Source: Streptococcus caballi DSM 19004
GTDB taxonomy: Bacteria; Bacillota; Bacilli; Lactobacillales; Streptococcaceae
Direction of reading: 5' to 3'
NCBI RefSeq assembly: GCF_000379985.1
Contig: NZ_KB904075.1
Coordinates: 151-33,692, forward strand
Length of the DNA stretch: 33,542 bases
Shown here: positions 16,833 to 24,760 of the stretch, one piece after another
How the letters are laid out: each line of letters starts with the position of its first letter
How positions within the stretch are numbered: position 1 is the first letter of the stretch
Made by a program: the position numbers and the translations under genes
The notes under the pieces: model-generated
What the model was told of the DNA's origin: nothing
The model's input: the letters and a program-made list of their open reading frames with translations, nothing else
The model's database searches: none

Positions 16833-19427
16833 ATGGTTGAAGATAAATTTAAAAATAGCAGAGCTGGTTCGACCCTGATGGGTTTGGACGAGCTGGATAG
16901 CTTCACGTCTGAGAAAGAATTCACCCGCTGCGGTCTCTGTGAAAACAACTGTGCCTTGACTGTCACTATTTTCCCTGACGGTTCAAAATTCGTCACAGGA
17001 AACCGCTGCGAGCGCGGTGCTGAAAAAGTCACTAAAATTAAGTTCGACCGTAGCAACGCTAAAACAAACTTAGTTGACTACAAATACAAGAAGCTTTTCA
17101 AATTCAAGGCGTTGTCAAAACGTGATGCCGTACATGGTGTCATTGGCATCCCCCGTGTGCTCAACATGTACGAAAATTATCCACTTTGGCACACCATCCT
17201 GACTGACCTTGGTTTTCGTGTCCAAATTTCACCTAAGTCTGACAAGAAATTGTTTGAAAAGGGAATTGAAACCATTCCATCCGACACGGTCTGCTACCCT
17301 GCCAAGCTGGTACACGGTCACATCCAATCCTTGATTGATAAGAAGGTGGACGCCATCTTTTACCCTAGTGTTATCTATGAGCGTATTGAAAATAGCAAAG
17401 CACCTAACCACTACAACTGCCCTATCGTTCAAGGTTATCCTGAAGTCATTGAAAAGAATATGGACCCTATCCGTGACGGAGATGTTAAATTCTACCACCC
17501 TTTCGTCAATCTAGCCGACCCTGAAACACTGGTGTTCTCCTTGTCTAAAGCCTTCGCAGGGTACGAAGACATTAACAAAGAAGACATCCGCAAGGCGGTT
17601 AATCATGGCTACCAAGCTCTAGAAGACTTTAAAGCTGACCTTCAAGCTAAGGCTGACGAGCTGCTGACTACCATTGCCATGAAAAATGAAAAGGCCATCG
17701 TGTTGTCAGGTCGTCCTTATCACTTAGATCCTGAAATCAATCATGGGATCGCAAACATCATCACCCAAGAAGGCTTCCACGTCCTGACCGAAGACATGGT
17801 CTCAGGCTTGGAAGAAGTTGGCGGTCTGCGTGTTGTCAACCAATGGGTCTACCACTCTCGCCTCTACGCAGCTGCCAAGGTTGTGTCTAAAAATCCCAAC
17901 CTTGAGCTTGTTCAACTTAACAGCTTTGGTTGTGGTTTGGACGCTGTCACAACTGACCAAGTTGAAGAAATCATGCGTGGTCACAACAAACTCTACACTG
18001 TTCTTAAAATTGACGAAGGTAGCAACATGGGTGCCATCCGCATCCGCCTACGTTCCCTCAAGGCTGCTGTAGAAGAACGCGACAACAAGTTGAAAAAAGC
18101 TAACCTTGACCACATCTTCAATCAAGCTCCACAATTTTTAAAAGAACCAGAGGAGGAAGAACACAAACAAGAGCCAGTCTTCACCAAAGAAATGAAGAAA
18201 ACCCATACGCTGCTCATGCCAATGCTCTCGCCCATCCACCAAAATGGCCTCATTGAAGAAGCCTTCAAACAAGCAGGTTACAATGTCGTCATCTTGCCTG
18301 CTATGGACAGACAGGCAGTGGATGTCGGGCTCAAGTTTGTTCATAATGATGCCTGCTACCCTGCTATCATCTCGATTGGGCAAATCCTAGAAGCTCTTCA
18401 ATCAGGCAAGTACGACCTTGATAATACCAGCGTCATGATGACCCAAACTGGCGGCGGCTGCCGTGCAACTAACTATATTCCACTCCTACGTAAGGGACTT
18501 AAGGATGCTGGCTTCCCGCAAATTCCTGTCGTTTCCATCTCCATGGGTAACCAAGGAACCGAGGAAACGCCAGGCTGGAACATCACTATTCCCTTCGTCA
18601 AGCGCCTGCTCATCTCTGTCCTCTATGGCGATCTCTTTGAACGTGTTCTCTACCGAGTCCGTCCTTATGAAAAAGTTTCTGGTTCTGCCAATGCTCTCTA
18701 TGAAAAATGGCTGAGTACCGCCAAACACAACATCAAGACAGGCTCTTACTTTGAGTTCAACCGCAACATGAAGCGGATCATCAAAGACTTTGACACGCTT
18801 GAAACCGTTGACTTCGGTCAAAAACCACGTGTTGGTGTTGTTGGTGAAATTCTGGTCAAATACGCCCCTACTGCTAACAATGACATCGTCGGCATCATCG
18901 AACGTGAAGGCGGCGAAGCTGTCGTACCTGACCTGATTGGCTTTATGAACTACTCCCTCTTCAACCAAATCTGGAAGGCTGACGAACTCAACATGAGTCA
19001 AAAGAGCAAACGCCTTGCTAAGCTAGGCATTGATGCCATCAATCTCCTTGAAAAACCAATGAACAAGACACTGGAGAAATCTAAGCGCTTTGAAGGTATT
19101 GAATCTATCTATGACATCGCAGAAGGAGCTTCTAAGATTATCTCCATCGGTAACCATACTGGTGAAGGCTGGTTCCTGACAGGTGAGATGATTGAACTGC
19201 TCAACAACGATGTCAAGAACATCGTCTGCCTGCAACCATTTGGCTGCCTGCCTAACCACATCGTCGGAAAAGGAATGGTCAAAGAGCTGCGCCGCCAATA
19301 CAAAGGAGCCAATATTGCCCCAATTGATTACGACCCAGGCTCATCAGAAGTCAACCAACTTAACCGCATCCGCCTTATGATGACCACTGCTAAAAAAATT
19401 CAAAAAGCCTCCGCGGCTCAACATTGA
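16833..19427 (+). CDS. 2-hydroxyacyl-CoA dehydratase-like iron-sulfur protein (HgdB/DUF2229 type)
   Basis: An 864-aa protein following the activator with AAGGAG before its ATG. It opens with a cysteine cluster, CGLCENNC (33-40) plus RCERG (Cys59). It then contains two repeats of the dehydratase-like layout: DTVCYPAK and NDACYPA. Other cysteine motifs are SFGCGLDAVTTDQ, TGGGCRATNY and PFGCLPNHIVGKG. These fit the alpha/beta subunits of 2-hydroxyacyl-CoA dehydratases or double-cubane-cluster proteins. In many anaerobic Firmicutes the activase and this part form one chain of about 1400 aa; here they are two genes. Locally the sequence is about 50% GC (60-base sample) against about 35% in pelD, suggesting high expression or different ancestry. 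The reaction is not known. Confidence 0.82.
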   Translation: MVEDKFKNSRAGSTLMGLDELDSFTSEKEFTRCGLCENNCALTVTIFPDGSKFVTGNRCERGAEKVTKIKFDRSNAKTNLVDYKYKKLFKFKALSKRDAVHGVIGIPRVLNMYENYPLWHTILTDLGFRVQISPKSDKKLFEKGIETIPSDTVCYPAKLVHGHIQSLIDKKVDAIFYPSVIYERIENSKAPNHYNCPIVQGYPEVIEKNMDPIRDGDVKFYHPFVNLADPETLVFSLSKAFAGYEDINKEDIRKAVNHGYQALEDFKADLQAKADELLTTIAMKNEKAIVLSGRPYHLDPEINHGIANIITQEGFHVLTEDMVSGLEEVGGLRVVNQWVYHSRLYAAAKVVSKNPNLELVQLNSFGCGLDAVTTDQVEEIMRGHNKLYTVLKIDEGSNMGAIRIRLRSLKAAVEERDNKLKKANLDHIFNQAPQFLKEPEEEEHKQEPVFTKEMKKTHTLLMPMLSPIHQNGLIEEAFKQAGYNVVILPAMDRQAVDVGLKFVHNDACYPAIISIGQILEALQSGKYDLDNTSVMMTQTGGGCRATNYIPLLRKGLKDAGFPQIPVVSISMGNQGTEETPGWNITIPFVKRLLISVLYGDLFERVLYRVRPYEKVSGSANALYEKWLSTAKHNIKTGSYFEFNRNMKRIIKDFDTLETVDFGQKPRVGVVGEILVKYAPTANNDIVGIIEREGGEAVVPDLIGFMNYSLFNQIWKADELNMSQKSKRLAKLGIDAINLLEKPMNKTLEKSKRFEGIESIYDIAEGASKIISIGNHTGEGWFLTGEMIELLNNDVKNIVCLQPFGCLPNHIVGKGMVKELRRQYKGANIAPIDYDPGSSEVNQLNRIRLMMTTAKKIQKASAAQH

Positions 19428-19440
19428 TGTTAAACAAACA

Positions 19441-19468
19441 CCTCAGCACAAAAAGTGTTGAGGCATTT
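19441..19468 (+). terminator. Terminator of the dehydratase operon
   Basis: CCTCAGCAC, loop AAAAA, GTGTTGAGG form a 9-bp stem (one G-T wobble) 13 nt after the stop codon, followed by CATTTTAAT. Confidence 0.75.
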
Positions 19469-19753
19469 TAATACACTTGCCCAGTGAAGTGCTCCAGAAT
19501 CACTCTAACATTCAAAAGCAGATTAGCATCAATATCTTAAAAAGAAATTCCATCAAAAAAGCCAGCACCCACTTGTGCTGGCCCTTTTCTTATAGTTCAC
19601 TTACTTTTCCTACACTTAGGCTCTCTAGCTTAGGGTGACTCTTACTTGATCTCAGATACCTTTCTCAAAAGTCTAGCGGACAAAAGCACTTCCCTTACCA
19701 ATCTGCTAGATCTCAATGGTAGTAAAAATCATCTTAGTTATTTCTTCTCTTTC
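19469..19753. other. Intergenic stretch between convergent genes
   Basis: Apart from the bidirectional terminator at 19555-19588 I see no gene or clear signal. A short plus-strand open stretch crossing into the DUF1697 gene has no ribosome-binding site or family resemblance. Confidence 0.4.
19555..19588. terminator. Bidirectional terminator between dehydratase and DUF1697 genes
   Basis: A perfect 8-bp stem, GCCAGCAC (19561-19568) with GTGCTGGC (19575-19582), loop CCACTT. On the minus strand it is followed by TTTTTT, fitting the end of the DUF1697 transcript; on the plus strand by CCTTTTCTTAT. Confidence 0.8.
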
Positions 19754-20323
19754 CTAAGCTCCATAGCGTTCCACATAATCCGCCACCATCTGTGTCAGTT
19801 TCCTAAAGGTATTACCATTGCGAATGGTAGTCATGCCATAGACTAGCTTATCCTTACTAATTTTGCTGTAGCTCGTTTTGCTAAAATGCTGGCGCTGACA
19901 AGTCCAAAAGAGCATACCAGAGGCAGTCGCCAGTAGTTCATAGCCCTCTCTAACCGCAGGCATACGTTTCACAACCATTTCAGCTGTCCAAGGTTGAAGG
20001 ACAAAGATAGCATTATGCTTATCATAATCAGCTCTATTGAACCAATCAGGTTGTTGGGCAGACATATCTAAAACTTGCTGGGCAGGATAGACTGCGCAGG
20101 CAACGTCCAGGGCAAAGTGCTGTGCAATTAAGCTATGACAAAGTCTTTGTAGGTCGGCTTGGTCAGTCCGAAAGATAACATTACCTGAATTGATATAGGT
20201 TTTAACCGCTTGGAAGCCCTGTTCCTCTAACACCGCCTTGAGTTCAGCCATAACAATCTTGTTCTTGCCGCCTACATTGATGCCCCGCAGTAGCAAAAGG
20301 TAGGTTTGCATCTTATCTGCCAT
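19754..20323 (-). CDS. DUF1697 family protein
   Basis: A 189-aa cytoplasmic protein, full length for DUF1697. The signature LLLLRGINVGGKNKIVMAEL is near the N terminus, followed by TYINSGNVIF and, near the end, YGMTTIRNGNTFRKL. The biochemical function of the family is not known. The ATG at 20323 has AAGGAG 7 nt upstream, inside the last codons of the DUF2200 gene; the genes are 4 nt apart and surely co-transcribed. Confidence 0.88.
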   Translation of the reverse strand: MADKMQTYLLLLRGINVGGKNKIVMAELKAVLEEQGFQAVKTYINSGNVIFRTDQADLQRLCHSLIAQHFALDVACAVYPAQQVLDMSAQQPDWFNRADYDKHNAIFVLQPWTAEMVVKRMPAVREGYELLATASGMLFWTCQRQHFSKTSYSKISKDKLVYGMTTIRNGNTFRKLTQMVADYVERYGA

Positions 20324-20327
20324 GACT

Positions 20328-20687
20328 TCACTCCTTTTCGTATTTGGCTATAACCTGTTCGACTGATTTGCCCTTAGCCAGCCAATCCACCAACTTGTCT
20401 AGCCGGCGAACCTCCTGCATGACAGGCTCCGTAATAGTCTCAATCTGGACCCCACAAATTTTACCAATAATCTGTTTTCGATTGATATTGTAAGCTGGCC
20501 CGCGCCTGATAAAATCAGCGTAGGACAAGTCTGATTCTGCCAGCTTCTCTAACTGATCTTCGCTGTAGCCCGTTAGCCAGGATGTCAAAGCGTCCACATC
20601 CTCTCTGGTCTTGCCCTTGCGTTCCGCCTTTGCTACCAAAGCCCCATAAACCGCAGCAAAGTGCATGTCATCTAAACTTTTTGCCAT
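20328..20687 (-). CDS. DUF2200 family protein
   Basis: A 119-aa protein of unknown function. MHFAAVYGALVAKAERKGKT near the start and NRKQIIGKICGVQIETITEP in the middle are characteristic of DUF2200 as I know it. An upstream GTG (20699) is in frame, but I prefer the ATG at 20687, because GGAGG ends 5 nt before it and the GTG has no such site. Paired with the DUF1697 gene in a two-gene unit. Confidence 0.82.
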   Translation of the reverse strand: MAKSLDDMHFAAVYGALVAKAERKGKTREDVDALTSWLTGYSEDQLEKLAESDLSYADFIRRGPAYNINRKQIIGKICGVQIETITEPVMQEVRRLDKLVDWLAKGKSVEQVIAKYEKE

Positions 20688-20713
20688 CTCATCCTCCACA
20701 AGTCTTTTTTACT

Positions 20714-20719
20714 AGTATA
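20714..20719 (-). promoter_or_regulatory. Probable extended -10 element for DUF2200-DUF1697
   Basis: The minus strand reads TGCTATACT, a TGN-extended -10, about 27 nt before the DUF2200 start. No convincing -35 box is visible. Confidence 0.4.
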
Positions 20720-20771
20720 GCACAAGTTGGCTGCTAAAATCCCTCCAGCAGCTTGCAAGAGGAATTGACAT

Positions 20772-21440
20772 CTAGTTTTCGTATTCTAATTCGCCCTGAT
20801 TGACCAAGACACTAGCCTTGAGCAAATGGAGTTGCTTGTCTGCAACCATACCGGCTGTCTCTGCGATGTAGGTTTTGAAGTGCTCTGTCTCACAGTGGGA
20901 TTCGTAAGCTGCCTCGTCTTGGTAAATCTCAACAAAACGCCAGACATTAGCTTGATTGGCTAGGGTACCCGCATACATGACCAAAACTCCTGCTTCCTTA
21001 GCCATAGCATCTTTCATTTCCTGAATGACGATAGCCTTGAAATCCGCCATATTATCAGGATTGACAGTCACTTCTGCCAAACGTATAGATAAGCTTGAAG
21101 CCTTTTCGGAAAACAGTGGAGCTCTTTTTTCTAGGAGAAGCTGGGGTGTCAGATGGTAGACTACCCTATCCGTCAGCCCATCCTTGGCAAAACTGGCAAA
21201 AGCTAGAAATTGTTCAGAAGCTACATGCATTTGGTAGCTAGCCTCATCGCGGTAGACTTCTACCACATAATTGATAGACGGGTCCGAAGAGTCTTGAGCT
21301 ATGTACATGGCCAGTGTTCCTGGTTCAGTCTTGATAGAAGTCGTCAAATTATGGTGTCCAACTTGAGCGAATTCATCCAAATGATTTTTGTCAGCCATCA
21401 ATCTGAAGAGGCGAAAAAGAGGAGCTTGGTTTAATGTCAT
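20772..21440 (-). CDS. Tandem ABM-domain protein (quinol monooxygenase-like)
   Basis: A 222-aa protein built of two antibiotic-biosynthesis-monooxygenase (ABM) domains, residues about 5-100 and 115-210. Each has the same pattern: a beta strand, GTLAMYIAQ or GVLVMYAGT, then VVEVYRDEASYQMHVAS or FVEIYQDEAAYESHCET, then a strand near the end. The repeats are plainly homologous, pointing to an internal duplication that gives a one-chain version of the usual ABM dimer. Such proteins act on quinols or aromatic compounds without a cofactor, or on heme; the substrate here is unknown. It starts 1 nt after the amidohydrolase stop with AAAGGA upstream. Confidence 0.8.
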   Translation of the reverse strand: MTLNQAPLFRLFRLMADKNHLDEFAQVGHHNLTTSIKTEPGTLAMYIAQDSSDPSINYVVEVYRDEASYQMHVASEQFLAFASFAKDGLTDRVVYHLTPQLLLEKRAPLFSEKASSLSIRLAEVTVNPDNMADFKAIVIQEMKDAMAKEAGVLVMYAGTLANQANVWRFVEIYQDEAAYESHCETEHFKTYIAETAGMVADKQLHLLKASVLVNQGELEYEN

Positions 21441-21441
21441 C

Positions 21442-22359
21442 TTATTTATCCTTTCTTAGTAAGCGGTCAAAATTTCCTGAAAAGATGAGATCTTTATCGG
21501 CTTGTGGAACAGCCATATCATTGATAGCTTGAATGATTTCTTTACTGGCTCCCGCAGGCAGGATTCCAAGTGGGGCATCAGTCCCAAAGAAAACATGGTC
21601 TACCCCAAAGTAATCCAGGCAAAGTTCCAGAGCTTTGCTATTACCCAAGATAGCCGTATCTACATAAAACTTTTTGAAATTCTGCGCTAAGTCGGCGGGA
21701 AGAATGCGCTCAATTCGTCCTGCAAAATAAGGCACCATGGCACCAGCGTGGTGAACGATGATTTTGAGGTCAGGAAATTCTTGGAAATACTTAGCCTGAA
21801 CGATTTGCAACATGGCCTGTGTCAGCTCGTACTCCCATGAAAAGATGATGTTATTATCTGGCTTGCGCTCGTCAAAGACAGGATGAAGCCAGATGGGGAT
21901 ATCCAGCTCAGCACATTTAGCGAAGATAGGTTTGAAGGTGTCGTCAGCGACTGACTGCCCCAGATGACGGGTAAAAAGCTGGATTCCAAGCACTTGTTGG
22001 TTTGCAGCGACGAAATTCTCTAGAATTTCAATACTCTTGTCAATGTTATTGAGAGCTAACATGGCAACCGCGCCAGCAAAGAGATCTGGATTGGCAGTAA
22101 CTGTCTCTAAAAGTTCTTCGTTAGCTTTCTCGACCAGCAGCGCAGCCATTTTCCCAGCCATATAGTCCTCTGGATTCGTGTTGACATAAGAAATAACCTG
22201 ACGCACACCCACAGGCTTCTGCTTACGACGCATTTCCACGTCAGTCAGAACAGGATTTTGAATGAAAGGCATCTTGTCTGGTAATTTATCATCTAGCATC
22301 AACATGCGTTTGTAAAAGTTAGGTAAGAGAACGTGGGCAAATACATCAATTTTTTCCAT
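21442..22359 (-). CDS. Amidohydrolase-2 family protein (ACMSD-like)
   Basis: A 305-aa TIM-barrel metal hydrolase/decarboxylase of the group that includes 2-amino-3-carboxymuconate semialdehyde decarboxylase. Metal-site motifs are IWLHP (His159), IVHHAGAMVPYFAGRI (His203/His204) and FFGTDAPLG (Asp261). The first motif, normally HxH, reads IDVFAHVL: Phe7 replaces the first histidine while His9 stays. This may alter metal binding or substrate. Its ATG overlaps the MerR stop (TAATG) with AAGGAG upstream, so the regulator, this enzyme and the ABM protein form one operon. An aromatic or quinone-like substrate would fit both enzymes but is inference. Confidence 0.82.
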   Translation of the reverse strand: MEKIDVFAHVLLPNFYKRMLMLDDKLPDKMPFIQNPVLTDVEMRRKQKPVGVRQVISYVNTNPEDYMAGKMAALLVEKANEELLETVTANPDLFAGAVAMLALNNIDKSIEILENFVAANQQVLGIQLFTRHLGQSVADDTFKPIFAKCAELDIPIWLHPVFDERKPDNNIIFSWEYELTQAMLQIVQAKYFQEFPDLKIIVHHAGAMVPYFAGRIERILPADLAQNFKKFYVDTAILGNSKALELCLDYFGVDHVFFGTDAPLGILPAGASKEIIQAINDMAVPQADKDLIFSGNFDRLLRKDK

Positions 22360-22799
22360 TAGTCAAGCTCCTTCCAACTATCTTTTTCATCAGCCATAAT
22401 GTCGTATTGGTTAAAGTAGGACTCCTCATTCTCAATCTCTCCCGATTGGTAGAGTTCAATTTTGTGCACCAAGCGGTCAATGGAACGTTGCAAATTATGC
22501 TGTTTTTTATAGAGCACATTCAATTGCTCTCGTAACAAGTCCTCACGCGCCTGCAAAGTAGAATGTCCTTGTTTAAGTAGACCTACATAGTCAAGTAAGA
22601 CCTCAATGGAAACACCTGAATGCCGCAAACAAATCACCATTTCTAACCACTTAAGCAAGTCCTCTGTAAAATAGCGATTGCCGTTAGCCTTCCTTGGCAC
22701 GTGCGGTAGTAGACCAATGCGTTCATAGTAGCGCAAGGTGTTGGCATTGATATCGTATTTCTGACTAACTTCCGTAATGGTATAAGTTTTCTCACTCAT
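22359..22799 (-). CDS. MerR-family transcriptional regulator
   Basis: A 146-aa protein. The MerR helix-turn-helix and wing are clear: YTITEVSQKYDINANTLRYY, then ERIGLLPHVPRKANGNRYF (residues about 5-44). A long dimerisation helix (about 80-115) follows. The effector end has no cysteine cluster, so it is not a typical metal sensor; AdhR-like or drug/aldehyde-sensing MerR proteins are closer by eye. It leads its own operon from a promoter with the 19-bp spacer that MerR activators need, so it probably autoregulates and activates the two enzyme genes. Confidence 0.9.
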   Translation of the reverse strand: MSEKTYTITEVSQKYDINANTLRYYERIGLLPHVPRKANGNRYFTEDLLKWLEMVICLRHSGVSIEVLLDYVGLLKQGHSTLQAREDLLREQLNVLYKKQHNLQRSIDRLVHKIELYQSGEIENEESYFNQYDIMADEKDSWKELD

Positions 22800-22836
22800 C
22801 TGCTATCCCCAATTTCTCTGAAAAATTCATACCTTT

Positions 22837-22867
22837 ATTGTAGCACTTATAGCCCACTACAAGTCAA
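22837..22867 (-). promoter_or_regulatory. MerR-type promoter and operator
   Basis: On the minus strand TTGACT (22862-22867) and TACAAT (22837-22842) are separated by exactly 19 bp. An inverted repeat, TTGTAG and CTACAA, brackets the spacer and overlaps the boxes. An over-long spacer with a dyad inside it is the classical MerR target, where the regulator untwists DNA to activate. Confidence 0.82.
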
Positions 22868-22876
22868 GCGTCAGCC

Positions 22877-22904
22877 AAAAAAAAGAGAGCACTAAACTCT
22901 CTTT
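22877..22904 (-). terminator. Terminator overlapping the end of the metF-like gene
   Basis: AAAGAGAG, a 7-nt loop containing the TAG stop codon, and CTCTCTTT form an 8-bp stem ending in a T-run on the minus strand. The upstream arm encodes the last amino acids of the gene. Confidence 0.8.
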
Positions 22905-24748
22905 TCAACTCTTCCTTGAGTTTGTTCATGGATGTAATCAATCAGCTCCACCGTCAAATCATAGCGCATAAAGGGCGTAATCAAGTAGATTCCCTTAAAA
23001 TGCTCTAAGGCCTTATCAATCAGTCGTTTACTCTCTGTCAAAGCCACTAACTGGCAGGCTTCCTTATCATCCTTAACCGATTCCAATCGTGTCAGAAAAT
23101 CTTCTGATAGGTCAATGCCAGGCACTTCATTATGTAAGAAAACCGCATTATTGTAGCTGGTAATAGGCATGATGCCAATGAAGAAAGGCTGTATTACTTT
23201 TTCTGTTAATTGAGCTAAACCCTCAATGGTTTCCTCGTTGAAGATGGGTTGGGTGATGAAATAATCAGCGCCAGCCGCAACCTTCTTATCAATGAGACGA
23301 CCACAGCGGGCAAGATTCTTAACATTAGGATTGAAGGCAGCCGCTGCGGTGAAACTAGTCGGTTTCTTGATGCTGGCACCACTGTAACCTTTGCCTTCGT
23401 TCAGCTGCTTAATCAACTGCAAAAGCTTAAAGCTAGTAGCATCGTAAACACTGGTTGCTCCTGGAAAATCGCCTAGTTTAGACGGATCTCCCGTGATAGC
23501 TAAAATATTTTCAAAACCCAGCACATCCATGCCTAATAAGCGCGACTGCAGGCCAATCATATTGTGGTCACGGCAAGACAAATGCAAAAGAAATGGGGTA
23601 GAAATCTCATTTTTTAACAGGGCAGCTAAACTGAGATTGCATATACGAGTCTTGGCTAGAGAATTATCAGCCAGCGTAATGGCTTCTATGCCAGCCTCAT
23701 CCAGAGCCTTGATTCCAGCAGTAAAGCTTTTAATATCTAGGTGCTTTGGTGGATCTAGCTCAGCTATGATGGTCACTTCTTTTTTAACCTTCTCCAAAAT
23801 GGTGTTACTTTTTTGAGTTTGCTTAATAAGCTCCGCTTCCTCTGGCAGAGGGGTGACTAATTTTCGCTTGATAGGCTTGAGACCACGGAGGGCACGTTTA
23901 ACAGCTCTGATATGGTCTGGTGTGGTGCCACAGCAGCCTCCAATAATTCTCGCTCCTTCTCCTACCAACAACTCTGCACTTTTTCCAAAATAATCAGCAT
24001 TTTGACTAAAACTATAGTGTCCCTTTTCACCATCATCAACGAAGGAAAGCAAGCTGGCATTTGGATAAACGGCTAAATATGACTGGGCAAAGAGGGGAAC
24101 CTGCTTGAGCGACTGAATCATGTGGTAAGGTCCCAAGTGACAATTGAGTCCAACAATATCAGCTCCTAGCATGACCAGTTGACTGAAGACCTCAACCAAC
24201 GGACGCCCATTTTCCACGACGCTAGGCTCATGCAACGCAATATTTGTTATGATCGGAAGATCCGTCAGGGGGCGGACAGTTTCAACAACAGCCAGCAACT
24301 CCTCAACATCATAATAGGTTTCAAAGAGTAGACCGTCCAAGTCACCCGTTTCAAGAAGGGCTGTCACCTGCTCCAGAGTTTCCGCAAGGATTTCGTCTAA
24401 ACTGAGCTCGCATTGTTTGAGACCGCGTGAAGCCCCTACTGTTCCCAGAACAAAAGTATTCTCCTCAGCAGCCTGTCTAGCTAGGCGAGCGCCCGCTTGA
24501 TTAATTTCCTTAACCTGATTGTCAAATCCGTAGGCAGCCAATTGGTGTCGCTTGGCGCCGTAGGTATTGGTCTGGATAATGTCAGCTCCTGCTTCAATAT
24601 ACATCCTATGGATTCGCTTAATCTCTTCTGGGTGAGACAGATTGTAGGCAACATAGCAACTACCCAGACCATTAGAATAAAGGAGGGTACCCATTGCCCC
24701 ATCTGCCACGAGAACATCTGTCTTCAATTTTTCTAATAATCTGGACAT
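22892..24748 (-). CDS. metF: Bifunctional homocysteine S-methyltransferase / methylenetetrahydrofolate reductase
   Basis: A 618-aa cytoplasmic fusion enzyme. The N-terminal half is a homocysteine methyltransferase: DGAMGTLLYS near the start, zinc ligands Cys203 (GLNCHLG) and Cys272/Cys273 (GGCCGTT). The C-terminal half, from about residue 320 (IIAELDPPKHLDI, later YFITQPIF), is a flavin-dependent methylene-THF reductase that makes 5-methyl-THF, the methyl donor for MetE. I place the start at the ATG at 24748, with GAGG 6 nt upstream, rather than the in-frame GTG (24760) that immediately follows the metE stop. It is co-transcribed with metE. The methyltransferase half may use S-methylmethionine or similar donors. 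Confidence 0.92.
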   Translation of the reverse strand: MSRLLEKLKTDVLVADGAMGTLLYSNGLGSCYVAYNLSHPEEIKRIHRMYIEAGADIIQTNTYGAKRHQLAAYGFDNQVKEINQAGARLARQAAEENTFVLGTVGASRGLKQCELSLDEILAETLEQVTALLETGDLDGLLFETYYDVEELLAVVETVRPLTDLPIITNIALHEPSVVENGRPLVEVFSQLVMLGADIVGLNCHLGPYHMIQSLKQVPLFAQSYLAVYPNASLLSFVDDGEKGHYSFSQNADYFGKSAELLVGEGARIIGGCCGTTPDHIRAVKRALRGLKPIKRKLVTPLPEEAELIKQTQKSNTILEKVKKEVTIIAELDPPKHLDIKSFTAGIKALDEAGIEAITLADNSLAKTRICNLSLAALLKNEISTPFLLHLSCRDHNMIGLQSRLLGMDVLGFENILAITGDPSKLGDFPGATSVYDATSFKLLQLIKQLNEGKGYSGASIKKPTSFTAAAAFNPNVKNLARCGRLIDKKVAAGADYFITQPIFNEETIEGLAQLTEKVIQPFFIGIMPITSYNNAVFLHNEVPGIDLSEDFLTRLESVKDDKEACQLVALTESKRLIDKALEHFKGIYLITPFMRYDLTVELIDYIHEQTQGRVEKRV

Positions 24749-24760
24749 GGCCTTCCTCAC

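Noticed and set aside
18486..19001. Open frame of 171 codons on the minus strand inside the dehydratase-like gene
   Set aside because: Same reasoning: a shadow of a biased coding sequence with no recognisable protein motif.
20725..20752. GCTGCT/AGCAGC hairpin after the ABM gene as a terminator
   Set aside because: Six-bp stem with an 11-nt loop and no T-run on the minus strand; not enough to call.
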